The position numbers and the translations under genes are program-made. A stretch of DNA of 7,436 nt from contig CALDJV010000947.1 in the NCBI GenBank assembly GCA_937899305.1, forward strand, positions 1 to 7,436, read 5' to 3'. Numbering within the stretch: the first letter of the stretch is position 1; each line of letters starts with the position of its first letter. Origin of the DNA: an uncultured Cytophagaceae bacterium (GTDB taxonomy: Bacteria; Bacteroidota; Bacteroidia; Cytophagales; Microscillaceae). Shown one piece after another: positions 1 through 6,436 of the stretch. The notes beneath the pieces are model-generated. The model did not search any database and was not told where the DNA came from. It saw only the letters and a program-made list of their open reading frames with translations.

Positions 1-52
1 TGAGGATGAAGTTGGAATGCACGAAATTTCGTTGATACCTACTTCATCCTCA
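1..52. repeat. 52-bp imperfect palindrome at the left window edge
   Basis: The outer arms TGAGGATGAAGT (1-12) and ACTTCATCCTCA (41-52) are perfect reverse complements. The centre ACGAAATTTCGT (21-32) is itself a perfect palindrome. The two 8-base linkers (13-20 and 33-40) are partly complementary, with 4 of 8 positions pairing, so 22 of 26 pairs match overall. No T-tract follows on either strand, which argues against a simple intrinsic terminator. It starts exactly at base 1, so it may extend beyond the window. It could be a cruciform-forming site, a repeat element or a structured 3' end; the sequence does not decide which. Confidence 0.85.
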
Positions 53-121
53 TATAAATTCGGAAGGACAGGGCAGGTATCGAATGAAAATGCCACCGCT
101 AAGGGAAGTAGCTTTGAATAA
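2..121 (+). CDS. Possible C-terminal tail of an upstream gene (partial)
   Basis: One plus-strand frame is open from the window edge to a TAA at 119-121, giving 39 sense codons and no start codon upstream within the window. The peptide begins EDEVGMHEISLIPTSSSYKF and ends GSSFE; it is polar and Ser/Thr-rich, and I do not recognise it. The first 17 residues are encoded by the palindrome at 1-52. The other two plus frames close quickly, but one minus-strand frame is also open across the same stretch, so an open frame of this length is weak evidence. If real, the gene would converge on the minus-strand gene ending at 219. Confidence 0.3.
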   Translation, partial: EDEVGMHEISLIPTSSSYKFGRTGQVSNENATAKGSSFE

Positions 122-218
122 AATAGAAGCAGATTATATGCGTAAATAATCGCTATCCACTCGTGCCCTTAAGGAAACAGCATTGGACCAGCGACTGTGG
201 ACTAAATAAAACTAAAAA

Positions 219-752
219 TCAATTGTCTCCGCTCCCAAATACCAATTCTGTACTTTGGTAAGAGGTACCAAAAGTTTGGTTGGCAAAAAATACTTGTTTG
301 AGGGCATATTTCACTTGGGCTGGAGTCAGCTCCTTGAGCGGATGGGCAAACATAGACCACAAAAACTGATTGAAAATGGCGTATTTTACATCCAATACCT
401 TATGAAACTGCGCTTTGAGCATATTGGAATAGTGGACCGCAGTAAGCTTTTCTTCTTTCATAATAGGCGAGATGATCCGCATTCGATTGTTCTTTTCGTC
501 GGTCAGGACGAGCACCAACGCACCATGGTAATTCAACTCCCACTGGCCAAGCCGTCCTTTGACCTCTTTGGCTTCTTTGCGTAGAATTTTATCCAGGAGT
601 TTATTGTCCATAAAACCGGCGTTGACCTTTATTTTATTTTTCGTAGTATCTTGAGGTAGTGGCCGAGGATGCTTGTGCTTGGCCCAAGTATGAGACAACG
701 AAAAAAAGACCAGGCTCAAGGCGAGCAACGAAATTTGGAAGCGCTTATTCAT
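219..752 (-). CDS. Small exported protein of unknown function
   Basis: The 177-residue product starts with a clear Sec signal peptide: basic MNKR, a hydrophobic core LLALSLVFF, and a likely cleavage after TWA near residue 24. The mature protein begins with a His/Pro/Lys-rich linker and continues as one compact alpha/beta domain. Its most conserved-looking parts are NRMRIISPI in the middle, a later KYAIFNQFLWSMFAHPL stretch, and a C-terminal GTSYQSTELVFG. There is no lipobox Cys and no further membrane segment, so it is probably periplasmic. The layout loosely recalls YbjN or type III chaperone-like alpha/beta folds, but that is only an impression and I assign no function. It lies 66 bp after the gene at 819-1487 with no visible terminator between, so it may be last in that operon. 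The ATG at 752 is preferred because it directly precedes the signal peptide. Confidence 0.8.
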   Translation of the reverse strand: MNKRFQISLLALSLVFFSLSHTWAKHKHPRPLPQDTTKNKIKVNAGFMDNKLLDKILRKEAKEVKGRLGQWELNYHGALVLVLTDEKNNRMRIISPIMKEEKLTAVHYSNMLKAQFHKVLDVKYAIFNQFLWSMFAHPLKELTPAQVKYALKQVFFANQTFGTSYQSTELVFGSGDN

Positions 753-818
753 ATCAATTAGAAAGGTTTTGTTTGACCAAAATAAATGTTGGATACTTGT
801 CGATGCTTTTGCTGTACA

Positions 819-1487
819 TCAATGAGCATATTGAGTACGATACTGTTTGTCCCAATATCGCAACCACAGATTGTCCTTATGAGGAATTTGCAACGTGACA
901 AATTCGCTTACAACTTCCCAATAAGCTTCAAAGTTTCCTTTTATAAAACAACCTGCCGCCAACCAATGTTCCCAAAAGGTCGTAAAATCAGGCGCGATGG
1001 CCTCTTTTAATGATGATCCATCGTATAAAATGCGGTAAACCCCATTTTCGGAACGTTCGGGTTGGGCATCTAATATCAAGCAAGGCTCTTCAAAAGTAAG
1101 TGGAATGCCAAATAAATGCAGTCGCCTTAACTCCATCTCTTCTTTATCTTCTTCATCATCATAGTTTTCTGCCATTTCGCGTAGCATGTCAGCGTCTCTC
1201 TTCACATATTTAAATGGCAAAAAATCGGTTCCCGCAGCAAATCGGTTCTTTTCATCAGTAAACGATATAGACATCAACCCTTCTTCCCAAAAGGTCCACA
1301 CGTCTTTGGGCACAAACAAGTCGGTTTCCTTTACAAAATTGGCAATGTTTTGAGAATCAATATTATCTATTTTATCAAATTTAATATCAAATTTTCCCGA
1401 CTCTTCTACTTCATCCACAAAAATATGGTAAATTTCCAAAAGGTCAATAATATCATGGTTGTGTACAGTTCTTAAAACGTTCGCCAT
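819..1487 (-). CDS. Acidic cytosolic protein, possibly SUKH (SMI1/KNR4)-like
   Basis: The product has 222 residues and no signal peptide or membrane segment. It is acidic overall, with a charged run near residues 105-120 (DDEEDKEE). Seen directly: a Trp-containing segment around 62-80 (VWTFWEEGLMSISFTDEKN), a central HLFGIPLTFEEPCLILDA strand-turn-strand region (about 124-141), then VYRILYDGSSL and FTTFWEHWLAAGCF (about 150-181), and a C-terminal NLWLRYWDKQY. The order of an aspartate-ended strand, a YDG-type strand and an aromatic-rich F..FW.HWL helix resembles SUKH/SMI1-KNR4 proteins, some of which act as immunity proteins to secreted toxins. This is a weak inference and no toxin gene is adjacent. 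It follows the methyltransferase by 159 bp with no terminator visible, so it could share its transcript. Confidence 0.75.
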   Translation of the reverse strand: MANVLRTVHNHDIIDLLEIYHIFVDEVEESGKFDIKFDKIDNIDSQNIANFVKETDLFVPKDVWTFWEEGLMSISFTDEKNRFAAGTDFLPFKYVKRDADMLREMAENYDDEEDKEEMELRRLHLFGIPLTFEEPCLILDAQPERSENGVYRILYDGSSLKEAIAPDFTTFWEHWLAAGCFIKGNFEAYWEVVSEFVTLQIPHKDNLWLRYWDKQYRTQYAH

Positions 1488-1646
1488 TTTTTCGCTAAAT
1501 TATTAAAGTTTGTTTCTCAAAATTGTTGATTGTTTTTGTATACGCGTAAATCAGGAGATTTGGTTAAAGCACCAATTAAAAATATCTACCTTACACCTTT
1601 TTCATTCAAGTGCGTAAATACCATCATTGGTTTGAACCAAAAATCT
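1488..1646. other. Intergenic gap with short palindrome, no clear terminator
   Basis: This 159-bp AT-rich gap separates two minus-strand genes. The only structure I see is TTGGTTTGAACCAA at 1629-1642, with arms too short and its T-rich side on the wrong flank for a minus-strand terminator. On the minus strand, weak TAnnTTTG-like octamers occur but none has a matching -33 TTTG. An independent promoter for the gene at 819-1487 is therefore possible but not shown. Confidence 0.4.
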
Positions 1647-2861
1647 TTAAGCTTTCTCGGTAATGATTGCCAGCGCCTTGTGGGCCAAAGTTTGGGTAAA
1701 AAACAAATATTGTGTACCTCCTTCTTTGATTCCTAACTTCTTACGAATGGTAGCTACCGAATCGGGGAAGTTTCGAGCGGTGATGTTTGCCTTGGGTTCT
1801 GAAATCACCTTACGGATTTCCTTTTTTGCGTATTTACAAACTGATTTGACCTTGAATATACGTCCAGGGAAATGGGCGTGGAAGGTGTCAGAAGTGTATA
1901 AGTGACTATGTTGGTGCAACTTGGCCACCCCAAACCTTTGACCAACCGTTTTAAACGCTCCGGCCTTCAACAAGGCCACATTCGGCTCGTACAGGTACCC
2001 TTGTGGCTCCGAAAAATGTACTTGCGCCTGGGCCTCCTCCTCTCGGCTAAATTCAAACTCCTGGGTGGGTTTACCTGACGATAAGTTTATTGTTTTGATT
2101 TTGGTGGAAGTCACCGGGTTTTCATCCAATAAAAACAATAATTCTTTGCACTCATTATTGACTGCTACCACCAATACTTCCTTTACCAGGCCCAGTTGCC
2201 GAACGGCTAAGTCTATGTCCAGCATAGGAGCCAGTTTTAGAAACACCTGCCTGGTTTTGGTCCAAAGCGTGGGTAATAAAGTCAGTACATTGGGCGTACA
2301 ATCCTCCAGGCGAAAAATTTTATTTTTTTGCTCGTCTCTTCTTGCCGGGTCAAGGTAAATGACATCTTGTTTTGCGATCTGCTGCTGCAAAAAATGGGCT
2401 GCCATTTGGTGGTAAAAAGTCACATTCTTTACCCCAAACTCACCAAAGTTATGTTTTACCTGCTGCACCAAATCTTGGTTTTGCTCTACGTAAGCTACCT
2501 CGGCAAATTTTTTCGCGAAATAATAAGTATCCACCCCAAAACCTCCGGTTAAATCAACCAATGTCTGTTTTTGGGGAGCCTGTTGGGCAATGTAATTTGC
2601 TTTGTATTGCGCAGTTAATTCTGAAGATGATTGCTCAATTGATAAGGTGGCAGGCAAGATAATCTGAGGATGGGTGAGCCACTCGGGTAACTTTGACTGC
2701 GCTTTGCGACGGGCTTGAATCTGTCCCACGATCAATGTCATTTGTGCCTTTGAGAAGGGCGAAGAAGACAACATCAGTTTGGCAGGTGACTCATAAAGGT
2801 TTTCAGCAATGAATTGCCTTACTTCGGGGGACAATAAAAAATCCAGCGCGAGATTGGACAT
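1647..2861 (-). CDS. Class I SAM-dependent methyltransferase with THUMP-like C-terminal domain (PG_1098-type)
   Basis: The product is predicted to be a cytosolic class I methyltransferase, most likely acting on RNA, although the substrate is not evident. From the ATG it has 404 residues. A helical N-terminus is followed by the Rossmann-type fold: SAM-binding motif I VDLTGGFGVD at about 102-111, the acidic end of strand 2 in YVEQN at about 124-128, and motif IV DVIYLDPARRD at about 166-176, equivalent to the DPPY-type catalytic loop. A ferredoxin-like linker region follows, then a C-terminal part with FPGRIFKVKSVCKYAKKE and TARNFPDSVATIRKKLG, as I know it from the Bacteroidota PG_1098/THUMP-like family. 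An in-frame TTG at 2879 would add six residues, but the ATG at 2861 gives the more natural start (MSNLALDFLL). The start lies only 22 nt beyond a strong terminator of the preceding gene, so its promoter must overlap that hairpin or it depends on readthrough. Confidence 0.9.
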   Translation of the reverse strand: MSNLALDFLLSPEVRQFIAENLYESPAKLMLSSSPFSKAQMTLIVGQIQARRKAQSKLPEWLTHPQIILPATLSIEQSSSELTAQYKANYIAQQAPQKQTLVDLTGGFGVDTYYFAKKFAEVAYVEQNQDLVQQVKHNFGEFGVKNVTFYHQMAAHFLQQQIAKQDVIYLDPARRDEQKNKIFRLEDCTPNVLTLLPTLWTKTRQVFLKLAPMLDIDLAVRQLGLVKEVLVVAVNNECKELLFLLDENPVTSTKIKTINLSSGKPTQEFEFSREEEAQAQVHFSEPQGYLYEPNVALLKAGAFKTVGQRFGVAKLHQHSHLYTSDTFHAHFPGRIFKVKSVCKYAKKEIRKVISEPKANITARNFPDSVATIRKKLGIKEGGTQYLFFTQTLAHKALAIITEKA

Positions 2862-2883
2862 TTTGAGTTCAGGTATCAAAATA

Positions 2884-2924
2884 AAAAAAGACCAATAATG
2901 AAGGGCTCATTATTGGTCTTTTTT
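2884..2924 (-). terminator. Strong intrinsic terminator (18-bp perfect stem, 5-nt loop)
   Basis: The arms at 2884-2901 (AAAAAAGACCAATAATGA) and 2907-2924 are perfect reverse complements around a 5-nt loop. On the minus strand the stem ends in a T-run followed by TATTTTG, and it begins 12 nt after the stop codon of the gene at 2937-3545. It is A/T-flanked on both sides and so could work in both directions, but only the minus-strand gene needs it. It is unusually close to the next minus-strand start codon at 2861. Confidence 0.85.
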
Positions 2925-2936
2925 AGCTTATGATAA

Positions 2937-3545
2937 TTATGATAAAGGTTCGATAGAAGCAACTACTTTGGAAGAACGTTGCTCTTTGATTTTCTTGAAT
3001 AAATTGGTGCTAATGGTAGAGCAAATAGCCCCTTTCTTACGTGTCAACTCCAACATATTTAGCTCGGTATGAAGGTCAACCGCGATGGTTTCACCAGAAG
3101 TCACCTTGCTGTCGTCGATGTCTTCATCAATAATTCCTTTCTCACGTGCCAGCTGCAATACTGGCCCAAAATCTTTCTTTTTGAGCGGTAGTTTTTCTGT
3201 TTCTCCTGAAATCCACTTCAAAAAAGAGTTTTGGTTAGCGGTGATTTTTGACATACGGTAAACTGCCAAATCAGTTACGTAGAAACTTTTCAGCTTTTTG
3301 AAAATTCCAAGCCAATCATACTTCTCTACATCTACTTCAATCGGAGCCTCCTGTACTTCCTGGAGTATCTCATCTTGTAATGAAGATTCAATGTTATAAA
3401 AAACCAATTTTTGGTTTACCTGTACTTCATCAACCGTAATTTCTTCTTTTTCGGTACGTTTTTTCTGAAGAATTATCTTTTCTTCAGCATCAAATTCTTG
3501 CGTAGTATTGTCATCAAAGTGTAGCTTGAATTTCTGATCAGCCAT
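2937..3545 (-). CDS. Conserved-looking cytosolic protein of unknown function
   Basis: I do not recognise this 202-residue protein. It has no signal peptide or membrane segment and is rich in Lys and Glu. Residues 1-50 look beta-rich (FKLHFDDNTTQEFDAEEKII, then VDEVQVNQKLVFYNI), resembling a small barrel or hairpin domain that ends in a dLqvGd-like strand. Residues 50-75 form an acidic linker. Residues 76-195 are predicted helical, with WLGIFKKLKSFYVTDLAVYR, a segment FLKWISGETEKLPLKKKDFG, and a C-terminal LFKKIKEQRSS. The modular form, with a beta N-terminal part and a helical C-terminal part, could suit a nucleic-acid or partner-binding adaptor, but no catalytic motif is visible. It is followed by its own strong terminator and preceded by a candidate promoter, so it is probably monocistronic. 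The ATG at 3545 (MADQKFKLHF) is the only convincing start. Confidence 0.8.
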   Translation of the reverse strand: MADQKFKLHFDDNTTQEFDAEEKIILQKKRTEKEEITVDEVQVNQKLVFYNIESSLQDEILQEVQEAPIEVDVEKYDWLGIFKKLKSFYVTDLAVYRMSKITANQNSFLKWISGETEKLPLKKKDFGPVLQLAREKGIIDEDIDDSKVTSGETIAVDLHTELNMLELTRKKGAICSTISTNLFKKIKEQRSSKVVASIEPLS

Positions 3546-3594
3546 GACGATTGTATTGTTTTGAGTTTACCCCCCACGGGCATATTATTTACCA

Positions 3595-3625
3595 AAGCAA
3601 CTAAGCTTTAAAAATCTAATTGCTT
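3595..3625. repeat. Imperfect inverted repeat in the leader of the 2937-3545 gene
   Basis: Arms AAGCAACTA (3595-3603) and TAATTGCTT (3617-3625) pair at 8 of 9 positions around a 13-nt AT-rich loop. The element lies just downstream of the candidate promoter at 3627-3634, in the expected 5' leader of the minus-strand gene, so it could be a leader hairpin or operator. Confidence 0.4.
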
Positions 3626-3626
3626 A

Positions 3627-3634
3627 CAAAGGTA
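3627..3634 (-). promoter_or_regulatory. Candidate Bacteroidota -7 promoter element (TACCTTTG)
   Basis: Read on the minus strand, the octamer is an exact match to the Bacteroidota TAnnTTTG -7 consensus. Transcription would begin near 3620, giving a leader of about 75 nt before the ATG at 3545. I see no TTTG at the usual -33 spacing, so this is a partial match only. Confidence 0.4.
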
Positions 3635-3652
3635 ATAAAGCTCGAGCACAAT

Positions 3653-3673
3653 ATTGTTAAAAGACCTAACAAT
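3653..3673. promoter_or_regulatory. Operator-like inverted repeat ATTGTTA-N7-TAACAAT
   Basis: Two perfect 7-bp arms (3653-3659 and 3667-3673) flank a 7-nt spacer, giving a 21-bp dyad of the size bound by dimeric repressors. It lies about 20 nt upstream of the candidate -7 element of the minus-strand gene, overlapping where a -33 region would be. In AT-rich DNA such repeats can arise by chance, and no regulator gene is adjacent. Confidence 0.35.
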
Positions 3674-3820
3674 TGATGAAAAAATTAGCATTTCTAATTA
3701 TCTTACAAGTTTAACCTGTCAAAACTATACCCTCTTTTTATCACACAACGCTTATTTACATTTTTTCCCATCAAAAATTCCCTTCATCCGTTCATGTATA
3801 TGAAATCAAACTTTAATAGA

Positions 3821-4747
3821 ATGAAAATGAATCTAAGAAACCCCCTCACCTTGGTATTTTGTCTGTTATTAGCCACTACTTTACAGGCTCAGAAGAAGTA
3901 TCGCTTGGCGCTTAAACTCACACCCAATACTTCGTATTTGGTAGAGCAAGACATCAACCAACGCGTAGAACAAACAGTGATGGGGCGGGATCAAACTACC
4001 AAGCAAGTAACCCGAACGACTTATGAATACCGGATAAAGGATAAACAACGTGATGACTTTTATGATGTAGAAGTGGTGTATAAAAAAATCTACTACAAAA
4101 GTGACGCAAGCGTGTATGATTCAGAAACACCCGAATCTAACTCTCCGGTACTAGCACAAATATTTGATGTGATCATTGGGAGCAAACTCACGATGAAACT
4201 CAATGAAAATGGCCAAGTAAAAGACCTGACTGGTGCCAATGAGTTGATTGACAAGATGATGAGTACCAAAGCCATCCCAGATGGTCCAATGAAAGACCGA
4301 CTCAAAACTACTTTTAACAATGCTTTTGGAGAAAAAGCCATGCTTGAGGCCATGGAACAGTTCTTCAATATTTATCCCAAGAAAAAAATCAAAGTAGGTC
4401 AAAGCTGGTCAAAAACCCTTGAAAAAAAAGCCGGTTTTCCCAGTAAAAATGACTTCACCTGGAAGCTACAAGAGGTCAACAAAGGCGTTGCCTTGGTAAA
4501 AGTGAAGGCAGACATCAATCCCAAACCAGGCTCTAAAGTAGACTTGGGGATGGCCATTGCCCGATACAACCTCAAGGGAAATCACGAAGGCTCTTCAGAT
4601 ATAGATATCAAGTCGGGCTGGGTGAAAAATGGTTATGGAAAAATGACCCTCACCGGAAAAATGTATATTACCATCACAGGGCAAACCGACGAAGTAGAAG
4701 TAGACGTAAAAATTACTACAACTACCAAGCATAAAACCTTGGAATAA
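3821..4747 (+). CDS. Exported DUF6263-like family protein
   Basis: This is a 308-residue secreted or periplasmic protein of unknown biochemical role. From the ATG at 3821 it begins with a Sec signal peptide: basic MKMNLRN, hydrophobic LTLVFCLLLATT, and probable cleavage at the LQAQ site. The upstream ATGs at 3794 and 3800 would only lengthen the n-region, so I prefer 3821; 3827 is also possible. The mature part starts YRLALKLTPNTSYLVEQDI, then has a YEYRIKDKQRDDFYDVEVVYKKI strand pair, a LTMKLNENGQVKDLTGANEL segment, IYPKKKIKVGQSWSKTL, and beta-rich C-terminal repeats ending in KITTTTKHKTLE. The LKLxPxxxY opening, the LNENGQV..LTG motif and the YPxKxxxVGxSW motif match what I know of the DUF6263 family of Bacteroidota. 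There is no lipobox and no T9SS tail. It is a lone plus-strand gene ending at a shared terminator. Confidence 0.85.
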   Translation: MKMNLRNPLTLVFCLLLATTLQAQKKYRLALKLTPNTSYLVEQDINQRVEQTVMGRDQTTKQVTRTTYEYRIKDKQRDDFYDVEVVYKKIYYKSDASVYDSETPESNSPVLAQIFDVIIGSKLTMKLNENGQVKDLTGANELIDKMMSTKAIPDGPMKDRLKTTFNNAFGEKAMLEAMEQFFNIYPKKKIKVGQSWSKTLEKKAGFPSKNDFTWKLQEVNKGVALVKVKADINPKPGSKVDLGMAIARYNLKGNHEGSSDIDIKSGWVKNGYGKMTLTGKMYITITGQTDEVEVDVKITTTTKHKTLE

Positions 4748-4772
4748 ACCTGGTTGATTCCTCTGAAGTACC

Positions 4773-4807
4773 AAAGCCTTCCTTTTGTTCAAACAAAGGA
4801 AGGCTTT
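4773..4807. terminator. Bidirectional intrinsic terminator between convergent genes
   Basis: The arms AAAGCCTTCCTTT (4773-4785) and AAAGGAAGGCTTT (4795-4807) form a perfect 13-bp stem with a 9-nt loop. It begins 25 nt after the stop of the plus-strand gene and ends 21 nt from the stop of the minus-strand symporter. The plus side continues TTTTAGTTTTGG, a fair T-tract. The minus side has only CTTTGG, so termination should be better for the plus-strand gene. Confidence 0.85.
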
Positions 4808-4828
4808 TAGTTTTGGTGTATTGCTTTT

Positions 4829-6283
4829 TTATACTTTCAGCTCTTCTTTTTCGCTCTTGGCTATGATCACCGCCCCGCAACTGTCACTCCATACATTGGT
4901 AGTAGTTCGCAACATATCCAGTATTCGGTCTACCGCCAATATCATCCCGAGTCCTTCTAAAGGCAAACCTACTGCACTCAAAATCACTGAGATCATTACC
5001 AAACCCGCCATCGGAATTCCAGCCGCGCCAATGGAGGCCAGCAATGCGGTCATCACTACTACGATTTGTTGCATAATGCTCAATTCTATTCCATAGGCTT
5101 GAGCAATGAACATCGCTGCTACGCATTCGTACAAGGCGGTACCATCCATATTAATGGTGGCTCCCAACGGCAAAGTAAAACTCGTTATTTTATTAGAAAC
5201 CCCGCTTTTATGTTCCACGGTTTCCATCGACAAAGGCAACGTAGCACTGGAAGAGGACGTAGAAAAAGCCGTCAACAATGGGTTGGTCATGTTTCTGAGA
5301 TGGGCAAATGGACTGGCCTTTCCGATAAATTTTACCAGCAAAGGCAAGGTTACAAAGAAATGGACGCCTAATGCTAAAATAACTGTTAACATATACACTC
5401 CCAAGCTACCTGCCATTTGGCCAAGTGCCTGGCTATCTCCGGCTTGTTCGGCAATGGTATTGGCTACCAGTCCGAGTACCCCCAGAGGAGTAAATTTAAT
5501 GATGAACATCGTAATCTTCATCATTACTTCAAATACCGCGTTGAAGAAATCATTCAATAAGTCTTTGTAGCGAGCCTGCACCTGGGTGATAAAGTAGCCA
5601 AACATAATGGCGAAAAAGATGATAGACAACATTTTGCCACCAGACAAGGATTCAAAAATGTTGGTGGGAATCATATTCATCAAGGTATCCCCAAAAGATC
5701 CTCGTGCTTCGTCTAATCCTTCGACTGCTCCTGAAGAACTAGTAGGAGCCCCTATTCCTGGACGTAAAATATTCACAAAGAACAGTCCAGTGGTAATCGC
5801 TAAAATACTGGTAGACAAGTAATAAAGTAAGGTCTTTCCTCCTAAACGCCCTAGACTTTCGCCACTGCCAATGTTGGTAATTCCGGTAATGATTGAGCTT
5901 AAAATCAAAGGAACAATCACCATTTTTAACGCCCTTAAGAAAATATCTCCCATCCAGCTTACATAAGTAACAGGACGAAATTCGGTCTCTTTTAAAATCG
6001 CTTTGCGGTATTTTTGAGCAGATTCTTTACCAATGGTTTTATTGAGTTCAGTTTCAAATACTTTGTCATTGTGAAAATCTTTTCCTTCTAATTTTTTAAG
6101 ATTTTCAATCACTGAAGTTTCTATCGGCAGTTTCTTCTTGGTAGTCTTATCAAAGACTTGTACCGTTTGTAGCTTGCTTACTGCATCTTTTGTAACCTCG
6201 TAGGTAGGTGTAAGTTGAATTCCTACCACTACTCCTAAAACCAATGCGATTAAGATTTGCCAATGAAGTGCTATTTTCTTCAT
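4829..6283 (-). CDS. Dicarboxylate/acidic amino acid:cation symporter (DAACS/SDF family)
   Basis: The product is an inner-membrane, cation-coupled importer of acidic amino acids or C4-dicarboxylates, homologous to GltPh and GltP. Seen directly: TM1 at about 7-24; re-entrant loop HP1 with STSSSSATLP at 341-350; the family motif NMDGT at 378-382; HP2 IGAAGIPMAGL at about 418-428; and the last helix LDMLRTTTNVWSDS. By alignment to GltPh, D456, R459, T460, N463 and D467 correspond to D394, R397, T398, N401 and D405. The conserved arginine favours a substrate with a second carboxylate, such as aspartate, glutamate or succinate. The choice of cation, Na+ or H+, cannot be read from the sequence. At 484 residues it is longer than the usual 400-440. 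The excess is mainly a Lys/Glu-rich insert at about 26-103, between TM1 and TM2 on the predicted periplasmic side. The ATG at 6283 directly precedes TM1 (MKKIALHWQ). It is probably monocistronic. Confidence 0.93.
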   Translation of the reverse strand: MKKIALHWQILIALVLGVVVGIQLTPTYEVTKDAVSKLQTVQVFDKTTKKKLPIETSVIENLKKLEGKDFHNDKVFETELNKTIGKESAQKYRKAILKETEFRPVTYVSWMGDIFLRALKMVIVPLILSSIITGITNIGSGESLGRLGGKTLLYYLSTSILAITTGLFFVNILRPGIGAPTSSSGAVEGLDEARGSFGDTLMNMIPTNIFESLSGGKMLSIIFFAIMFGYFITQVQARYKDLLNDFFNAVFEVMMKITMFIIKFTPLGVLGLVANTIAEQAGDSQALGQMAGSLGVYMLTVILALGVHFFVTLPLLVKFIGKASPFAHLRNMTNPLLTAFSTSSSSATLPLSMETVEHKSGVSNKITSFTLPLGATINMDGTALYECVAAMFIAQAYGIELSIMQQIVVVMTALLASIGAAGIPMAGLVMISVILSAVGLPLEGLGMILAVDRILDMLRTTTNVWSDSCGAVIIAKSEKEELKV

Positions 6284-6396
6284 AATTTATGTGAATCTAA
6301 TTTCGATGTCCAATCATCTTTCTTGATTTGCCTTCAAGGTTAAAAGCATACAAACCGTTCAATATTTGTAATAAATCAGTGTAGAATAATCATTGA

Positions 6397-6436
6397 ATTT
6401 GGCTTGTAAGCCCTAAAAATGCTTGCAGAGCCAAAT
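6397..6436. repeat. Long hairpin upstream of the symporter (15-bp stem)
   Basis: ATTTGGCTTGTAAGC (6397-6411) pairs with 6421-6436 (GCTTGCAGAGCCAAAT) across a 9-nt loop. The stem has 15 pairs, one G-T wobble (6407/6425) and one bulged G (6428). No T-tract follows on either strand, so an intrinsic terminator is unlikely. It ends about 114 nt upstream of the symporter ATG and overlaps the candidate promoter octamer at 6432-6439, so an operator or a structured leader fits better. Confidence 0.6.

Larger units (their letters stand above)
3546..3793. other. Divergent intergenic region with promoter- and operator-like sequences
   Basis: This 248-bp AT-rich stretch lies between divergent genes and has no plausible coding frame. 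On the minus side it holds TACCTTTG (3627-3634) and two short inverted repeats listed separately. On the plus side, TACATTTT (3757-3764) is one mismatch from TAnnTTTG and sits about 57 nt before the ATG at 3821. A TTTT at 3735-3738 lies roughly where a -33 TTTG would be. This plus-strand promoter is only a weak candidate. Confidence 0.5.

Noticed and set aside
2..170. Minus-strand open frame across the edge palindrome
   Set aside because: It has no ATG start after the in-frame stop near 173 and is explained by the palindrome mirroring the plus-strand frame.
122..218. Possible tRNA or small RNA in the left intergenic stretch
   Set aside because: No cloverleaf arms, no T-loop motif and no strong hairpin could be found.
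1629..1642. Palindrome TTGGTTTGAACCAA as terminator of the methyltransferase gene
   Set aside because: The stem is only about 5 bp and the T-run precedes rather than follows it on the minus strand.
2862..2879. TTG at 2879 as methyltransferase start
   Set aside because: An ATG six codons later gives a natural N-terminus; the TTG start would move even closer to the terminator stem.
2937..3545. Assignment to a DISARM or other phage-defence component
   Set aside because: Only a vague resemblance of segment order; there are no diagnostic motifs and no neighbouring defence genes.
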